The notes: generated by a model from the letters alone, not told the origin. A stretch of 64,000 bases of DNA from Caenispirillum salinarum AK4 (GCF_000315795.1 NZ_ANHY01000004.1:124001-188000); one strand, 5' to 3'; shown: positions 15,436-24,494, numbered from the stretch's first letter. Made by a program: numbers and translations.

Positions 15436-16854
15436 TCACGCCGCGAATCGACGCGCCGAACGGCCCATCCAGCGCGCCAGCGGGCCATAGACCAGCGTTC
15501 CGGCGCGCCGCCCGGTCATCATGCCGACGTGGCCCAGCGGCACCTTCATGCCCTGCGCCTTCGGGCAGGCCGCCAGCAGCGCCTCGGCGGATTCGGGCGG
15601 CACGATGCGGTCCCGCGACGGCACGACAACCAGAGTCTGGGCCGCAATGCGTCCCGGGTCCACCACCGAATCACCGACCGTCCAGGCGCCGCGGCCGGGA
15701 CCGTTGTCGGCGTACCAGCCGAACAGGGTCTCGCGCGCCAGCGGCCCGGCCAGGGCCACCCCGTCGTTGAGCCAGTCCTCCAGCGCCACGAAGTCGCGGG
15801 CCTTGGCGCTGCGCGGACGCATGCGGTCGAAGGCGCGGAACTTGCGCGGGATGCCGCCGGGGTCCAGCGTGGCGAACAGGCTTTGCAGCAGGTCGACGGG
15901 CAGCACGCCATGGACGTCCACCACGTTGCCCATGGCATCGCCCAGGGCGGCCATGACGCGCTGCTGGCGGCGGCTGCCGGCGTGGAAGTCCCAGGGTGCG
16001 GCCAGCGTCACCAGGGCGCCCACGGCGTCGGGCCGCGCCTGGGCCAGCGGCAGCGACAGGGTGCCGCCCATGCAGTAGCCGACGACGATGATCTTCTCCG
16101 CCCCCGTCTCCGCCCGCACGGCGTCCACCAGCGGCGACAGGCGGTCGTGAACGTACTCCGTGCAGCCGAAGTCGCGCTCGTCGTCTCCCGGCGCGTCCCA
16201 GTCCACCAGGAACGGCCGGAAGCCGCGCGCCGCCAGATAGCGCATGAAGCTGCGCCGCTCCGTCAGGTCCAGCACATAGCCGCGGTTGACCAGCGACGGC
16301 ACCACCAGCACAGCAGCGCCGCGCCCCTCGCCGCGCGGCGAGGGCTCGGCCGTGCCGCGGTAGTCGCGCAGGCCCGTGGTGCCGCGCCGCCAGATGACCG
16401 GCGGATCGGCGACGGTGCGGTGATAGGGGTGGGCGCGATAGCGCTGGATGCCGCGCAGGAAGGCTTCGAACCGCCTGCGCGCCTCGGCGTCCACGGCCCC
16501 CAGGAACGCCAGCCGCGCGTCGGCACTGTCCAGGGCACGCGCCATCTGTGCGGCGCCCGCCCCGTGCTCGGCGGCGACCGATTCGAGCGTCCGGCGCAGG
16601 GCTTCACCCGGGTCAGGGCCCGGAGCCGGCCGGGTCCGACTGCCGGAGCCGGGCGTCGAGGTCGGCCACCCGCCGCTCAAGCGCATCAATCCGGCGTAGG
16701 AGGTCAGGAACGTCCACCCCTGGGTCGCCAGATGCAGCGCCAGCGGCCGCGGCCCCTGGCGGCGCGCCGTCGGGTCCGCCATCGGGTCCGGGCGGGCGTC
16801 CGCTTCCGGCCCGGGCGCTGCGGGGGGAAGACGCGGGGCCGTGACGGTCGGCAT
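15436..16854 (-). CDS. phaC: poly(3-hydroxyalkanoate) synthase catalytic subunit, short form
   Basis: Product of about 472 aa from ATG 16854, which has GGAGAG five bases upstream. The nucleophile is C261 in the lipase-box-like GYCMGG; D415 (SRDRIVPP) and H442 (LGHVGMM) complete the triad. DWDAPGDDERDF and TLAAPWDF are PHA-synthase motifs. It polymerises 3-hydroxybutyryl-CoA on granules. The first 80 residues overlap the phaE-like gene in another frame. RQGPRPLALHLATQGW near residue 35 looks like conserved N-terminal sequence of related short synthases (from memory), so translation probably begins within phaE. ATG 16782 is the alternative start. Confidence 0.85.
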   Translation of the reverse strand: MPTVTAPRLPPAAPGPEADARPDPMADPTARRQGPRPLALHLATQGWTFLTSYAGLMRLSGGWPTSTPGSGSRTRPAPGPDPGEALRRTLESVAAEHGAGAAQMARALDSADARLAFLGAVDAEARRRFEAFLRGIQRYRAHPYHRTVADPPVIWRRGTTGLRDYRGTAEPSPRGEGRGAAVLVVPSLVNRGYVLDLTERRSFMRYLAARGFRPFLVDWDAPGDDERDFGCTEYVHDRLSPLVDAVRAETGAEKIIVVGYCMGGTLSLPLAQARPDAVGALVTLAAPWDFHAGSRRQQRVMAALGDAMGNVVDVHGVLPVDLLQSLFATLDPGGIPRKFRAFDRMRPRSAKARDFVALEDWLNDGVALAGPLARETLFGWYADNGPGRGAWTVGDSVVDPGRIAAQTLVVVPSRDRIVPPESAEALLAACPKAQGMKVPLGHVGMMTGRRAGTLVYGPLARWMGRSARRFAA

Positions 16855-17080
16855 GGCTGCTCTCTCCACCGGCGGGGGCGTCGCGATCAAGGTCGGATGG
16901 GGCGTCGGCACCGTCATCGGCGGCGGTCTGCGCGAAGGCCGCCGCGCCCTGGGTCATCAGGGCGAAGGTGCGGGACAGGGCTTCCACCACGGCGGGATCG
17001 TTGGCCATGGCGGCCATCTGGTCCTGCCACAGGTCGAGGTAGCGGCGCGCCAGCGCCTCGAGATCGGGAGCATCCGACAT
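16613..17080 (-). CDS. PhaE-like PHA synthase accessory protein
   Basis: Product of 155 aa. The N-terminus (LEALARRYLDLWQDQMAAMANDPAV) matches what is seen at the start of PhaE-type subunits. A Gly/Pro/Asp-rich linker follows, then a C-terminal coiled coil with clear heptads (VPDLLRRIDALERRVADLDARL). It would bind and activate PhaC on the granule. Its last 242 bases overlap the phaC reading frame, most of the linker and coiled coil. It is divergent from phaR with about 130 bases between them. Confidence 0.7.
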   Translation of the reverse strand: MSDAPDLEALARRYLDLWQDQMAAMANDPAVVEALSRTFALMTQGAAAFAQTAADDGADAPSDLDRDAPAGGESSHADRHGPASSPRSARAGSGRPPGPDGGPDGAPPGAAAAGAASGDPGVDVPDLLRRIDALERRVADLDARLRQSDPAGSGP

Positions 17081-17214
17081 GGTCGCTCAAGTCTAGCAGA
17101 AAACCCCGGAAGCCTACCATGGAACCGGCTGAGAAATGCGATATCTCTTTGGAAAAGTATGGTAACTTGGGGACCATCGGTACCGATCCCAAGACTCCGG
17201 GGAAACGCTTACAC

Positions 17215-17955
17215 ATGGCCGAGACCAGCAAAGCGCACGCCGCGCCCATCACGATCAAGAAGTACGCCAACCGCCGTCTCTACAACACCGCGACGTCCAG
17301 CTACGTGACGCTGGAACACCTGTGCCAGATGGTGAAGGACAACGAGGACTTCGTGGTCTACGACGCCAAGACCGGCGAGGACATCACCCGGTCCGTCCTG
17401 ACCCAGATCATCGTGGAGGAAGAGGGCAAGGGCCAGAACCTGCTGCCCATCAGCTTCCTGCGCCAGCTCATTTCGCTCTACGGCGACAGCCTGGCCGACG
17501 TGGTGCCGCGCTACCTGGAAATGTCCATGACCTCGTTCTACCGCAACGAGGAACAGATGCGCGACATGATGCAGAAAGCCGTGCAGGGCATGTTTCCTCT
17601 CAACCAGATCGAGGAAATGAACAAACAGAACATGGCGATCTTCGAAAGCGCCATGAAGATGTTCAGCCCCTTCAACTACAAGGAAGGCGAGGCGCCCGGC
17701 ATGGCCGCCGGCCAGCCGCAGGGCGGCACGCCCCCCGGCAACGGCGCGCCCAAGGGTGGCCAGGGCGCCGAAAAGACCGGCGACCCGGTCCGTCGCGGCC
17801 AGGAAAACATCGAGGAACTGCGCGCCCGCCTGAACACCATGCAGCACCAGATCGACGAGTTGCTGGGCCGCGGCCCGGGCGCCGGCGGCAAGGGTGCGGC
17901 CTCGGGCACCGGCACGAACACCAGCACCGGCACCGGCGGCAAGAAGACCGGCTGA
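17215..17955 (+). CDS. phaR: polyhydroxyalkanoate synthesis repressor
   Basis: Product of 246 aa. The conserved PHB/PHA accumulation regulator DNA-binding domain is at the N-terminus (ITIKKYANRRLYNTATSSYV, residues 12-31), followed by the accumulation domain (LLPISFLRQLISLYGDSLADV) and Met/Gln-rich helices; the C-terminal 80 residues are Gly/Pro/Thr-rich low complexity with one coiled-coil helix. PhaR binds both DNA and PHB granules and represses phasin and synthesis genes. The start ATG 17215 is the family start; the upstream in-frame ATG at 17119 is less likely. The 126-base gap to phaE probably contains its own operator. Confidence 0.93.
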   Translation: MAETSKAHAAPITIKKYANRRLYNTATSSYVTLEHLCQMVKDNEDFVVYDAKTGEDITRSVLTQIIVEEEGKGQNLLPISFLRQLISLYGDSLADVVPRYLEMSMTSFYRNEEQMRDMMQKAVQGMFPLNQIEEMNKQNMAIFESAMKMFSPFNYKEGEAPGMAAGQPQGGTPPGNGAPKGGQGAEKTGDPVRRGQENIEELRARLNTMQHQIDELLGRGPGAGGKGAASGTGTNTSTGTGGKKTG

Positions 17956-18045
17956 CCGCCGGGCGCCGCCGAGGCCGCGTTCTCTCCTCCGCTGTTCGGA
18001 TGACGCCGACGGGTCCTGCCCGCCGGCCCATTCTCATGCGTTGGA

Positions 18046-18091
18046 GGCAGGCGCCGGTTGCAGGGCCCGTCCCTTCGCGCCGGCGCCTGCC
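18046..18091. repeat. 12-bp perfect inverted repeat downstream of phaR
   Basis: GGCAGGCGCCGG (18046-18057) and CCGGCGCCTGCC (18080-18091) can form a stable stem with a 22-base loop about 90 bases after the phaR stop. There is no T tract, so it may be a weak terminator or 3' stabiliser. The rest of 17956-18190 shows nothing else. Confidence 0.45.
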
Positions 18092-18190
18092 CCGCCCGAG
18101 AGGGTGTCTGCCACTCGCCCGGCCCGGTGCGCCCGTGCTTCACTGACTGTGGGGGATTGACGACGCAGCCGAGCGCGAGGGCCGCCCTTC

Positions 18191-18574
18191 ATGATCCTGC
18201 CGCCGCCGCACCGCGCCGCCTTCGGCGCCGGCCCCCGCCCCGGCGAGACCCGCGGCGGCGCCCATGCCGCGCGCGACGACGCCGCCGAGCGTCTGGCCGC
18301 CCGCGACGCGGTGACGGAGGTGCTGCGGCTTACCCTGCTGGACGACGCCGCGCGCCAGGACCGCCGCGACGACCTGGCCTTCCGCGCCAGAGCCCGGCGC
18401 GCCGGCTTCCTGACCCAGGCGGTGGCGGAAATCACGCCGCCCGAGCCCGCCCCGGCCGACACCCCGCACCCCGGCGCCGCCGACGGCGCCCGCCGCTACC
18501 GTGCGGCCGCAAAGGCCACGGCTGTCGACGGGCGGCGGCACCGCTCGGGTCCGCCGACCGACCTGTCCGCATGA
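18191..18574 (+). CDS. conserved-looking hypothetical protein, 127 aa
   Basis: Soluble, Ala/Arg-rich product with no signal or membrane segment. The pattern AGFLTQAVAEITPPEP followed by a GAADGARRYRAAAKA end resembles short alphaproteobacterial proteins with an FxxQxxAQE core and an AAxxYRAA tail (from memory; not verified). A GAGGG site lies nine bases before ATG 18191. Codon use is that of neighbouring genes. Function unknown. Confidence 0.6.
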   Translation: MILPPPHRAAFGAGPRPGETRGGAHAARDDAAERLAARDAVTEVLRLTLLDDAARQDRRDDLAFRARARRAGFLTQAVAEITPPEPAPADTPHPGAADGARRYRAAAKATAVDGRRHRSGPPTDLSA

Positions 18575-18677
18575 CCAGGGACACTATCCTGACGTCATAG
18601 GCCGAACCTATTACTTAAGCTATAAAATGCGTCCTTTTCCCCAGGTTTTCCGCGGCTTTCGTGATCTTTGGCTCGAC

Positions 18678-18706
18678 TTGAGAAAGATAGGCCTGAGACC
18701 TAATAG
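18678..18706 (+). promoter_or_regulatory. promoter of the XRE regulator at 18839
   Basis: TTGAGA (18678-18683), a 17-base spacer and TAATAG (18701-18706) lie in a markedly AT-rich island (18575-18750). The transcript would start near 18713, giving a leader of about 125 bases with a CTCCTT/AAGGAG stem (18720-18734) and a CGTCCCC/GGGGACG stem (18754-18771). A TGACGTCA palindrome at 18591-18598 could be an operator. Confidence 0.65.
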
Positions 18707-18838
18707 AGTCTTGCCTGTCCTCCTTCGAAAGGAGTATCCCCAGGGTTGAATATCGTCCCCGATGGGGGACGCAATCGTGGAGAGGCGCGGCCACAAGCGC
18801 CCCCGCGGACGCCGAGGGTTAAAAGGGGTAACCGCCTT

Positions 18839-19231
18839 ATGAACAACATGTCCATGCCCCGCGCGGGCAAGCCCATCAACCGCGCGACCGACATCGATCG
18901 ATTCGTCGGCCAGCGCATTCGCGAACGCCGCATCATGATGGGCCTGTCCCAGCAGCAGATGGCCGACATGATCGGCGTCACCTACCAGCAGGCCCACAAG
19001 TACGAGCGCGGCATCAACCGCATCTCGGCCGGCCGCCTGTTCGAGATCGCCCAGGTGCTGAACGTGCCGGTCAGCTTCTTCTTCGACGGCCTGGAGGGCG
19101 ACGCCGGCGACGACATGGGCCAGCGCCAGCGCATGTGCCTGGAACTGGCGCGCAACTTCAGCCAGATCAGCAACGAGCGCCACCAGGAAGCCCTGAGCCA
19201 GCTCGCCCGCGCCCTGGCCAGCCAGTCCTGA
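18839..19231 (+). CDS. XRE-family helix-turn-helix regulator
   Basis: Product of 130 aa. The XRE domain occupies residues 20-80 (RIRERRIMMGLSQQQMADMIGVTYQQAHKYERGINRISAG), followed by a helical tail rich in Gln/Arg. The sequence is close to the alphaproteobacterial group with the QQMADxIGVTYQQAHKYE signature, some of which regulate stress or developmental genes. I chose ATG 18839, where homologues usually begin. The frame stays open to a TTG at 18746 with AAGGAG upstream, so a longer form is possible. Confidence 0.9.
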   Translation: MNNMSMPRAGKPINRATDIDRFVGQRIRERRIMMGLSQQQMADMIGVTYQQAHKYERGINRISAGRLFEIAQVLNVPVSFFFDGLEGDAGDDMGQRQRMCLELARNFSQISNERHQEALSQLARALASQS

Positions 19232-19297
19232 GGGGCGCGCATCGACCGAAGGACCGGGCGGCAAGGCGCAATCCGTCTGCGCGGCGCCGCCGGTCCG

Positions 19298-19624
19298 TCA
19301 CGCCCCGCGGGGGCCGAACAGGATGATGCCCGCCCCCGCCAGGCAGGCGGCGGCGCCGACGAGGTCCCAGCGATCCGGCACGGCGCCCTCCACCGCCCAC
19401 AGCCATACCAGCGACGCGACAATGTAGACGCCGCCGTAGGCCGCGTAGGCGCGTCCGGCCATGGAGGCCTCTGCGAAGGTGAGCAGCCAGGCGAACAGCG
19501 CCAGGCTCGCCAGTCCGGGCAGAACCCACAGCGGCGACTTGTCGAGCCGGAGCCACGCCCAGAAGGCGAAGCAGCCGGCGATTTCCGCCACCGCCGCGGC
19601 GGGATAGACGATCAGCGTCTGCAC
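19298..19624 (-). CDS. YnfA-family inner-membrane protein
   Basis: Product of 108 aa with four hydrophobic helices and family landmarks: [21 protein letters not shown] near the N-terminus, [20 protein letters not shown] in the third helix, and the terminal [20 protein letters not shown]. YnfA (UPF0060) is a four-helix inner-membrane protein related in fold to small multidrug transporters. No partner genes. The stop codon lies 66 bases past the converging XRE gene. Confidence 0.92.
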   Translation of the reverse strand: MQTLIVYPAAAVAEIAGCFAFWAWLRLDKSPLWVLPGLASLALFAWLLTFAEASMAGRAYAAYGGVYIVASLVWLWAVEGAVPDRWDLVGAAACLAGAGIILFGPRGA

Positions 19625-19658
19625 GGGCCGCCCCTCGCCTGTCTGGCCGGCCGCCGGT

Positions 19659-20561
19659 TCAGGCGTCCAGCTCTTCCGGCACCGGCACGCCCGCCTGCAG
19701 GCAGGTGGCGCGCACCGTGTTGTAGAGCAGCATGGCGATGGTCATGGGGCCGACGCCGCCCGGCACCGGCGTGATGCCGCCGGCCACGGTGCTGGCCGTC
19801 GCGAACTCCACGTCGCCCACCAGCTTCGTCTTGCCCTCGCCGGCGTCCATGCGGTTGATGCCCACGTCGATGACCGTGGCGCCCGGCTTGATCCAGTCGC
19901 CCTTGATGAAGTTCGGCCGCCCCACGGCGGCGACCAGGATGTCGGCCTGCCGGCATTCGGCGGCCAGGTCGGCGGTGCGCGAGTGGGCCACCGTCACCGT
20001 GCAGCTTTCGTTCAGCAGCAGCCCCGCCATGGGCTTGCCGACGATGTTGGACCGGCCGACCACCAGCGCCTTCTTGCCCGACAGGCCGTCGGCGCCCAGA
20101 TGATGACGGATCAGGTGCAGGCAGCCCAGCGGCGTGCAGGGCACGGTGCCCGCCCCGCCCGTCCACAGGCGCCCGGCATTGATGACGTGGAAGCCGTCCA
20201 CGTCCTTGTCCGGGTGGATGGCGGCGATGACCGCCGCCTCGTCGATCTGTTTCGGCAGGGGCAGCTGCACCAGAATGCCGTTGACCCGCGGGTCCTCGTT
20301 CAGCTGCGCCACCAGCTTCAGCAGATCGCCCTCGGTGGTCTCGGCGGACAGGCGGTGCTCGAAGCCCTGCATGCCGGCCTCGAGCGTCGCCTTGTTCTTG
20401 TTGCGCACGTAAACCTGGCTGGCCGGGTCCTCGCCCACCAGCACCACCGCGAGGCCGGGCGTCAGGGCGTGGCGGTCCTTGAGCGCCGTCACGGCCTGGG
20501 CCACGCGGCCGCGCACCGTCTGGGCGTAAGCCTTGCCGTCGATCAGGGTCGCCTCGGTCAT
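19659..20561 (-). CDS. folD: bifunctional methylenetetrahydrofolate dehydrogenase / cyclohydrolase
   Basis: Product of 300 aa. It has the substrate lysine motif [32 protein letters not shown] and the NADP-binding [13 protein letters not shown] segment, and ends with [19 protein letters not shown]. It interconverts 5,10-methylene-, 5,10-methenyl- and 10-formyl-tetrahydrofolate in the cytosol. ATG 20561 is the normal start. ynfA follows 34 bases downstream. Other folate genes in the window are pabB, pabC and folE. Confidence 0.95.
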   Translation of the reverse strand: MTEATLIDGKAYAQTVRGRVAQAVTALKDRHALTPGLAVVLVGEDPASQVYVRNKNKATLEAGMQGFEHRLSAETTEGDLLKLVAQLNEDPRVNGILVQLPLPKQIDEAAVIAAIHPDKDVDGFHVINAGRLWTGGAGTVPCTPLGCLHLIRHHLGADGLSGKKALVVGRSNIVGKPMAGLLLNESCTVTVAHSRTADLAAECRQADILVAAVGRPNFIKGDWIKPGATVIDVGINRMDAGEGKTKLVGDVEFATASTVAGGITPVPGGVGPMTIAMLLYNTVRATCLQAGVPVPEELDA

Positions 20562-20706
20562 GGATGGGGGTCTCCGGCGTAATGATGAAGTTTGCTGCGC
20601 CCTCCATACTCCGGCGCGCACCGCCCCGCAACCCGCTCGGGCTTCTCGGCGGCCCGCGCGCGGCCTATAGTGCCGGAACGCCTTGACGATTCGACCGGAC
20701 CCGACC

Positions 20707-21354
20707 GTGAGCCGCCAGCCGACCACCGCCCGCAAGCCCTCCGTTTCCACCGCCGCACCGGCGCGGGCGCAGCGCGACGGCACCAGCCTGGAAACCGCCA
20801 TCGGCCTGCAGGTGCGCGAACTCCGCAACCGCCTGGGCATGACGGTGGTGGACCTGGCCCGCCAGGCCGACCTGTCGCCGGGCATGCTGTCGAAGATCGA
20901 GAACGGCCAGACCTCGCCGTCGCTCTCGACGCTTCAGAACCTGGCCCGCGCGCTCAACACGCCGGTCACCGCCCTGTTCCGCAAGTTCGAGGAACAGCGC
21001 GACGCCACCTTCGTCAAGGCCGGCGACGGGCTCGCCATCGACCGCCGGGGCACCAAGGCGGGGCACGATTACGCCCTGCTCGGCCATTCCATCGGCAAGC
21101 AGCTGGCGGTCGAGCCCTACCTGATCACGGTGACCGAGATGAAGGAGGTCAACCCCACGTTCCAGCACGCGGGGTTCGAGTTCCTGTACCTGCTGGAGGG
21201 GGCGGTGGACTACCGCCACGGCCAGAAGGTCTATGAGATGGAGCCCGGCGACAGCCTGTTCTTCGACGCCGAGGCCCCCCACGGGCCGGAGGCCCTGCGC
21301 CGCCTGCCCATCCGCATGCTGTCCATCATGGTCCACCAGCACGACACCGAATGA
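20707..21354 (+). CDS. XRE regulator with C-terminal cupin domain
   Basis: Product of about 215 aa: an XRE helix-turn-helix ([32 protein letters not shown]) and a cupin sensor domain (about 120-210; [37 protein letters not shown]). Such fusions (PuuR/SutR-like) sense small molecules with the cupin. The HVxxGxE-type metal ligands are only partly kept. The start is uncertain: GTG 20707 is chosen because a TATAGT -10 at 20666-20671 would place the transcript start near 20678; TTG 20683 is the alternative. Divergent from folD. Confidence 0.85.
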   Translation: MSRQPTTARKPSVSTAAPARAQRDGTSLETAIGLQVRELRNRLGMTVVDLARQADLSPGMLSKIENGQTSPSLSTLQNLARALNTPVTALFRKFEEQRDATFVKAGDGLAIDRRGTKAGHDYALLGHSIGKQLAVEPYLITVTEMKEVNPTFQHAGFEFLYLLEGAVDYRHGQKVYEMEPGDSLFFDAEAPHGPEALRRLPIRMLSIMVHQHDTE

Positions 21355-21419
21355 CGCCGGCGCATCAGGCGCCCGCGCCCCGGCGTTGATGGATCGGACC
21401 CCGAACGAAAGCCGCCGCC

Positions 21420-21887
21420 ATGCCGCTCCGTCACATGGTTTCCGTTTCCGCATCCGCCGCCCTGCTGCTTCTGGCCGGCTGCGCCTGGCAGCAGGAGGGG
21501 ACCGGCGTGGTCACCAGCGACGCCGGCGCCCCGGCGGGACGCGCCACGCTGTTCATGGAGGAGAAGGCCGGCTGGCCGACTCCGCTGGCCACCGTCACCC
21601 TGCCCGACGGCGAGACCTTCACCGGCAAGGTCATCCCCGAGCGCACCGAGCCGACCACCGGATTCGCCGTCGGCACGGGCTGGGGCACGCATTCGCGCGT
21701 GGGCGTGGGCTCCACCGTCATCCTGTCGGGGCCGGAACGCACCAGCCGCGCCTCGGCCCTGCTTCTGAGCGAGGCCGGCAAGAGCATGACCTGCGACATC
21801 CGCACTGTCACGCCGGGCGCGCTGCGCAGCGGCGGCTTCGCCCGGTGCGATATTTCCGACGGCCGCTCCGTGGCCCTGGAGTTCTGA
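21420..21887 (+). CDS. putative lipoprotein, 155 aa
   Basis: The N-terminus is a lipoprotein signal (SASAALLLLAGCAWQQ), with the lipid-modified Cys at about residue 21. The mature part is beta-rich, with short Gly-rich turns (VGTGWGTHSRVGVGST) and two late cysteines (MTCDIRT, ARCDISDG) that may form a disulfide. The sequence ATLPDGETFTGKV-like pattern suggests a small beta-sandwich; no family recognised. The stop overlaps the next ATG (TGATG), so it is coupled to the DNA glycosylase gene. Confidence 0.75.
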   Translation: MPLRHMVSVSASAALLLLAGCAWQQEGTGVVTSDAGAPAGRATLFMEEKAGWPTPLATVTLPDGETFTGKVIPERTEPTTGFAVGTGWGTHSRVGVGSTVILSGPERTSRASALLLSEAGKSMTCDIRTVTPGALRSGGFARCDISDGRSVALEF

Positions 21888-22582
21888 TGGACGCCGCCAG
21901 CGATCGCCCAGCCGCCGCCTCGCCGCTGCACGACGCCGACCGCCTCGCCGACCTTCTGGCGACGGTGGCCGAGGACTGTCCGCGCGTCGCCCGGGCGCTG
22001 GCAGAGGTGGGGCCGCCGGCGCCGCGGGTGCGGCCGGCGGGCTTCGGCAGCCTTCTGCGCATCATCATCGACCAGCAGGTGTCCACCGCCGCCGGCGCAG
22101 CCATCTGGGACAAGACCGTGGCGGCCTTCGACGGGGCCGGGCCGACGCCCGAGGCCGTGGTTGCGGCCTCGGAGGAAACCTTGACGGCCTGCGGTCTGTC
22201 GCGCCCCAAGCGCCGCTACGTCCGCGCCCTGGCGGAACGCATCGTGGACGGCCGGCTCGATGTGGACGCCCTGGCCGACGCCCCCGACGACGCCGTGCGG
22301 GCGGCGCTGTCGCCCGTACCGGGAATCGGGCCGTGGAGCATCGACATCTACCTGCTGTTCTGCCTGGGCCGCACCGACGTCTGGCCGGCCGGCGACCTGG
22401 CGCTTCAGGCCGCCTGCCACGCCCTGCACGACCTGCCCGCCCGCCCCGACGCCAAGGCCATGACCCCGCTCGCCGAAGCCTGGCGCCCCTGGCGCGGGGC
22501 GGTTGCGCTGCTTCTGTGGCGCTGGTACGGCCGCATGCTCAAGCCCGGCGGCGGCGGCGTGCCCATGGCGGGTGGCGGGTAA
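21887..22582 (+). CDS. DNA-3-methyladenine glycosylase II (HhH-GPD, AlkA-like)
   Basis: Product of 231 aa. It contains the helix-hairpin-helix with GPD loop (SPVPGIGPWSIDIYLLFCLG) and the catalytic Asp in WPAGDLALQ, with IIDQQVSTAAGAAIW as the family start of the fold. No iron-sulfur cysteines are present, so it is AlkA-like rather than endonuclease III-like. It excises alkylated purines. The N-terminal AlkA beta domain is missing, as in short bacterial forms. It starts within the stop codon of the lipoprotein gene. Confidence 0.9.
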   Translation: MDAASDRPAAASPLHDADRLADLLATVAEDCPRVARALAEVGPPAPRVRPAGFGSLLRIIIDQQVSTAAGAAIWDKTVAAFDGAGPTPEAVVAASEETLTACGLSRPKRRYVRALAERIVDGRLDVDALADAPDDAVRAALSPVPGIGPWSIDIYLLFCLGRTDVWPAGDLALQAACHALHDLPARPDAKAMTPLAEAWRPWRGAVALLLWRWYGRMLKPGGGGVPMAGGG

Positions 22583-22668
22583 AATGGCCGCTTGAGCCTC
22601 GCCAACGTTGCGGTGCACATAACTGCCTCTTATTATCTTCCTGGATCCATGGAAATCCTGGGGGGATT

Positions 22669-23214
22669 ATGCGCCGTTTACTTGCCGCCGCTGCCGTTCT
22701 GCTCCTGGTCGGGTGCGTGTCCGACGGAAAGCAGGACTTCGGCGAACCCGTTAGTCGGACGATCACGGAGGCTGAAAGCCTTATCCAGTTCCCTTCGACT
22801 CCCGACATCGGCCTCCGGTCGATCCGGTCCGAGCAGTATCCGTCGAACTACTACGTCGAGAAATACGCCTTCGACGGCGGCTGGGCCGAGCTGGTCCGCA
22901 TACAAAAGGTCAACTATTACATGCGGCGGCCGGCAGCAAGCGACCTCACGGGCCATGCGAAGGGCTGGCGGTACCGCGGACGTCCTGTGCCGGCGGCCAG
23001 CCTGACCCCTCAACAGTTCGGCAGCATCGTGTATGCGGTCGCTGCCATTCGCGACGAGACATGCGTTTTGTTCCGCCAAGGCGTCGGGCCGCAGTACGGC
23101 GGGTTCAAAGCCATCCTCAACGGCATGTACTGCGAAGACAGTGACGGCCTGAACCGCGAAGCCTTCCGCGACCGCACGCTCGATTACCTGCGCCGCATCA
23201 AGTGGCGCAACTGA
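22669..23214 (+). CDS. putative lipoprotein, 181 aa
   Basis: A clear lipoprotein signal (RRLLAAAAVLLLVGCVSDG, Cys16) is followed by a soluble domain with NYYVEKYAFDGGWAELVRIQ, two cysteines that could pair (ETCVLFRQG, GMYCEDSDG) and an Arg-rich end. No family recognised. A GGGGGA site directly precedes ATG 22669 in an AT-rich patch (22610-22660) that probably holds its promoter. Codon use is slightly less GC-biased than in neighbours, which might point to a recent or special origin, but this is weak. Confidence 0.75.
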   Translation: MRRLLAAAAVLLLVGCVSDGKQDFGEPVSRTITEAESLIQFPSTPDIGLRSIRSEQYPSNYYVEKYAFDGGWAELVRIQKVNYYMRRPAASDLTGHAKGWRYRGRPVPAASLTPQQFGSIVYAVAAIRDETCVLFRQGVGPQYGGFKAILNGMYCEDSDGLNREAFRDRTLDYLRRIKWRN

Positions 23215-23278
23215 CCGCACGGGGCGGGTTCGGCCGCCTGCCCTTGCGCACGGCCAAACCCGCCCCCACTCTACGGTC

Positions 23279-24100
23279 ATGCTGTTTCTGCCCATCGCCG
23301 ACGACAACCCGACGCGCCGCACGCCCTTCGTCACCTGGACGATCATGGGCCTGTGCGTCGTGGTGTTCCTGTGGCAGCAAAGCCTGGCGCCGGTGGAGCA
23401 GCGCGCCGCCCTCTACAGCTTCGGCGTCGTCCCGACCGTGCTGTTCGGCAACAAGACCCTGCCGCCGGAACTGGCGGTGATTCCCGGCTGGCTGACGGTC
23501 GTGACCAGCATGTTCATGCACGGCGGTTGGCTGCACCTGGGCGGCAACCTGCTCTACCTGTGGATCTTCGGCAACAACGTCGAGGACAGCATGGGCCACG
23601 GACGGTTCATCGCCTTCTACCTCGTGTGCGGCACCGCCGCCGCCCTGGCCCAGAGCCTGCCGGCGCCGTTTTCCGAGATTCCCATGGTCGGCGCGTCCGG
23701 CGCCATCGCCGGCGTGCTGGGCGCGTACCTGATCCTGCATCCGCGCGCCAACGTCCGCGTGTTCCTGTGGATCATCATCCTGATCCGCATCATCAACGTG
23801 CCGGCCTTCATCGTGCTGGGCGGCTGGTTCCTCATGCAGTTCATCTCGGGCGCCAACGCTCCGGTGGACGCGGGCGGCGTCGCCTTCCTGGCGCACATGG
23901 GCGGCTTCGTCGCCGGTGCGGCGCTGATCCCGGTCTTCCGCTCCCGCGGCGTGCCGTTGTGGAGCGGCGCCCGCAGCCGCGCCTTCACGGTCACCCGCCC
24001 GCGCGAGCTGCGCGGGGCGGGCAGCGTGCCCAACGTCGACCTGCCGCCCCGCCACCGCGAACCGCCGCCACCGCCGCGCCGGCGCGGCCCCTGGGGGTGA
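23279..24100 (+). CDS. rhomboid-family intramembrane serine protease
   Basis: Product of 273 aa with six membrane helices. The catalytic dyad is S140 in GASGAIAGVLG and H206 in LAHMGGFVAGA; the HGGWLHLGGNLLYLWIFGNN loop and helix is the family hallmark. It cleaves membrane proteins within the bilayer; its targets are unknown. The C-terminal 45 residues are a Pro/Arg-rich cytosolic tail (PPRHREPPPPPRRR). It is transcribed alone 64 bases after the lipoprotein gene. Confidence 0.92.
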   Translation: MLFLPIADDNPTRRTPFVTWTIMGLCVVVFLWQQSLAPVEQRAALYSFGVVPTVLFGNKTLPPELAVIPGWLTVVTSMFMHGGWLHLGGNLLYLWIFGNNVEDSMGHGRFIAFYLVCGTAAALAQSLPAPFSEIPMVGASGAIAGVLGAYLILHPRANVRVFLWIIILIRIINVPAFIVLGGWFLMQFISGANAPVDAGGVAFLAHMGGFVAGAALIPVFRSRGVPLWSGARSRAFTVTRPRELRGAGSVPNVDLPPRHREPPPPPRRRGPWG

Positions 24101-24494
24101 AACAGCGGTGCGTCGGACCCGAACCATCATCAGAAGCAAGGGTGTCGACCGTCTGCGGAGTCGCAGCCGCCGCCATGCGGCATGGCCCGCCTCGCGGGAG
24201 AAGCCGGCCGACTACACCTTTTTTGCAGCGCATGTGTTGCCCGTTCGACACACCTGCCGTTGTTCTTGAATCACAGGCTCTTGCCCTGTGGCCTTGAGAC
24301 GGTGTCTTATCCGCGGCCCGGTGCCCGGTGACGATCATCACCGGCCGGGCGTTCCTGTCCATGGTAGGGCTTGGCCTCTGCGCTATCATCGGGACGAACA
24401 CCCGCGACGAGGCGGTGCCCGTCGACAGATCGACAACCATGCACTCCGACGGTCGGGCGACGTTCCCGCCGCCGACGCTTGAGGATTTGCGACG
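24101..24494. other. 394-base intergenic region with small inverted repeats
   Basis: I see no ORF I would call. It contains CACAGG/CCTGTG (near 24271-24290), a CCGGTG-N8-CACCGG stem near 24324-24343, a T-rich run CACCTTTTTTGC near 24220 that might end the rhomboid transcript, and the upstream region of the small ORF at 24495. A promoter for that ORF is not identifiable with confidence. Confidence 0.4.

Noticed and set aside
15298-17214. Upstream extension of phaR to a long open frame
   Set aside because: The phaR start at 17215 fits the family. The earlier frame only runs opposite phaC and phaE.
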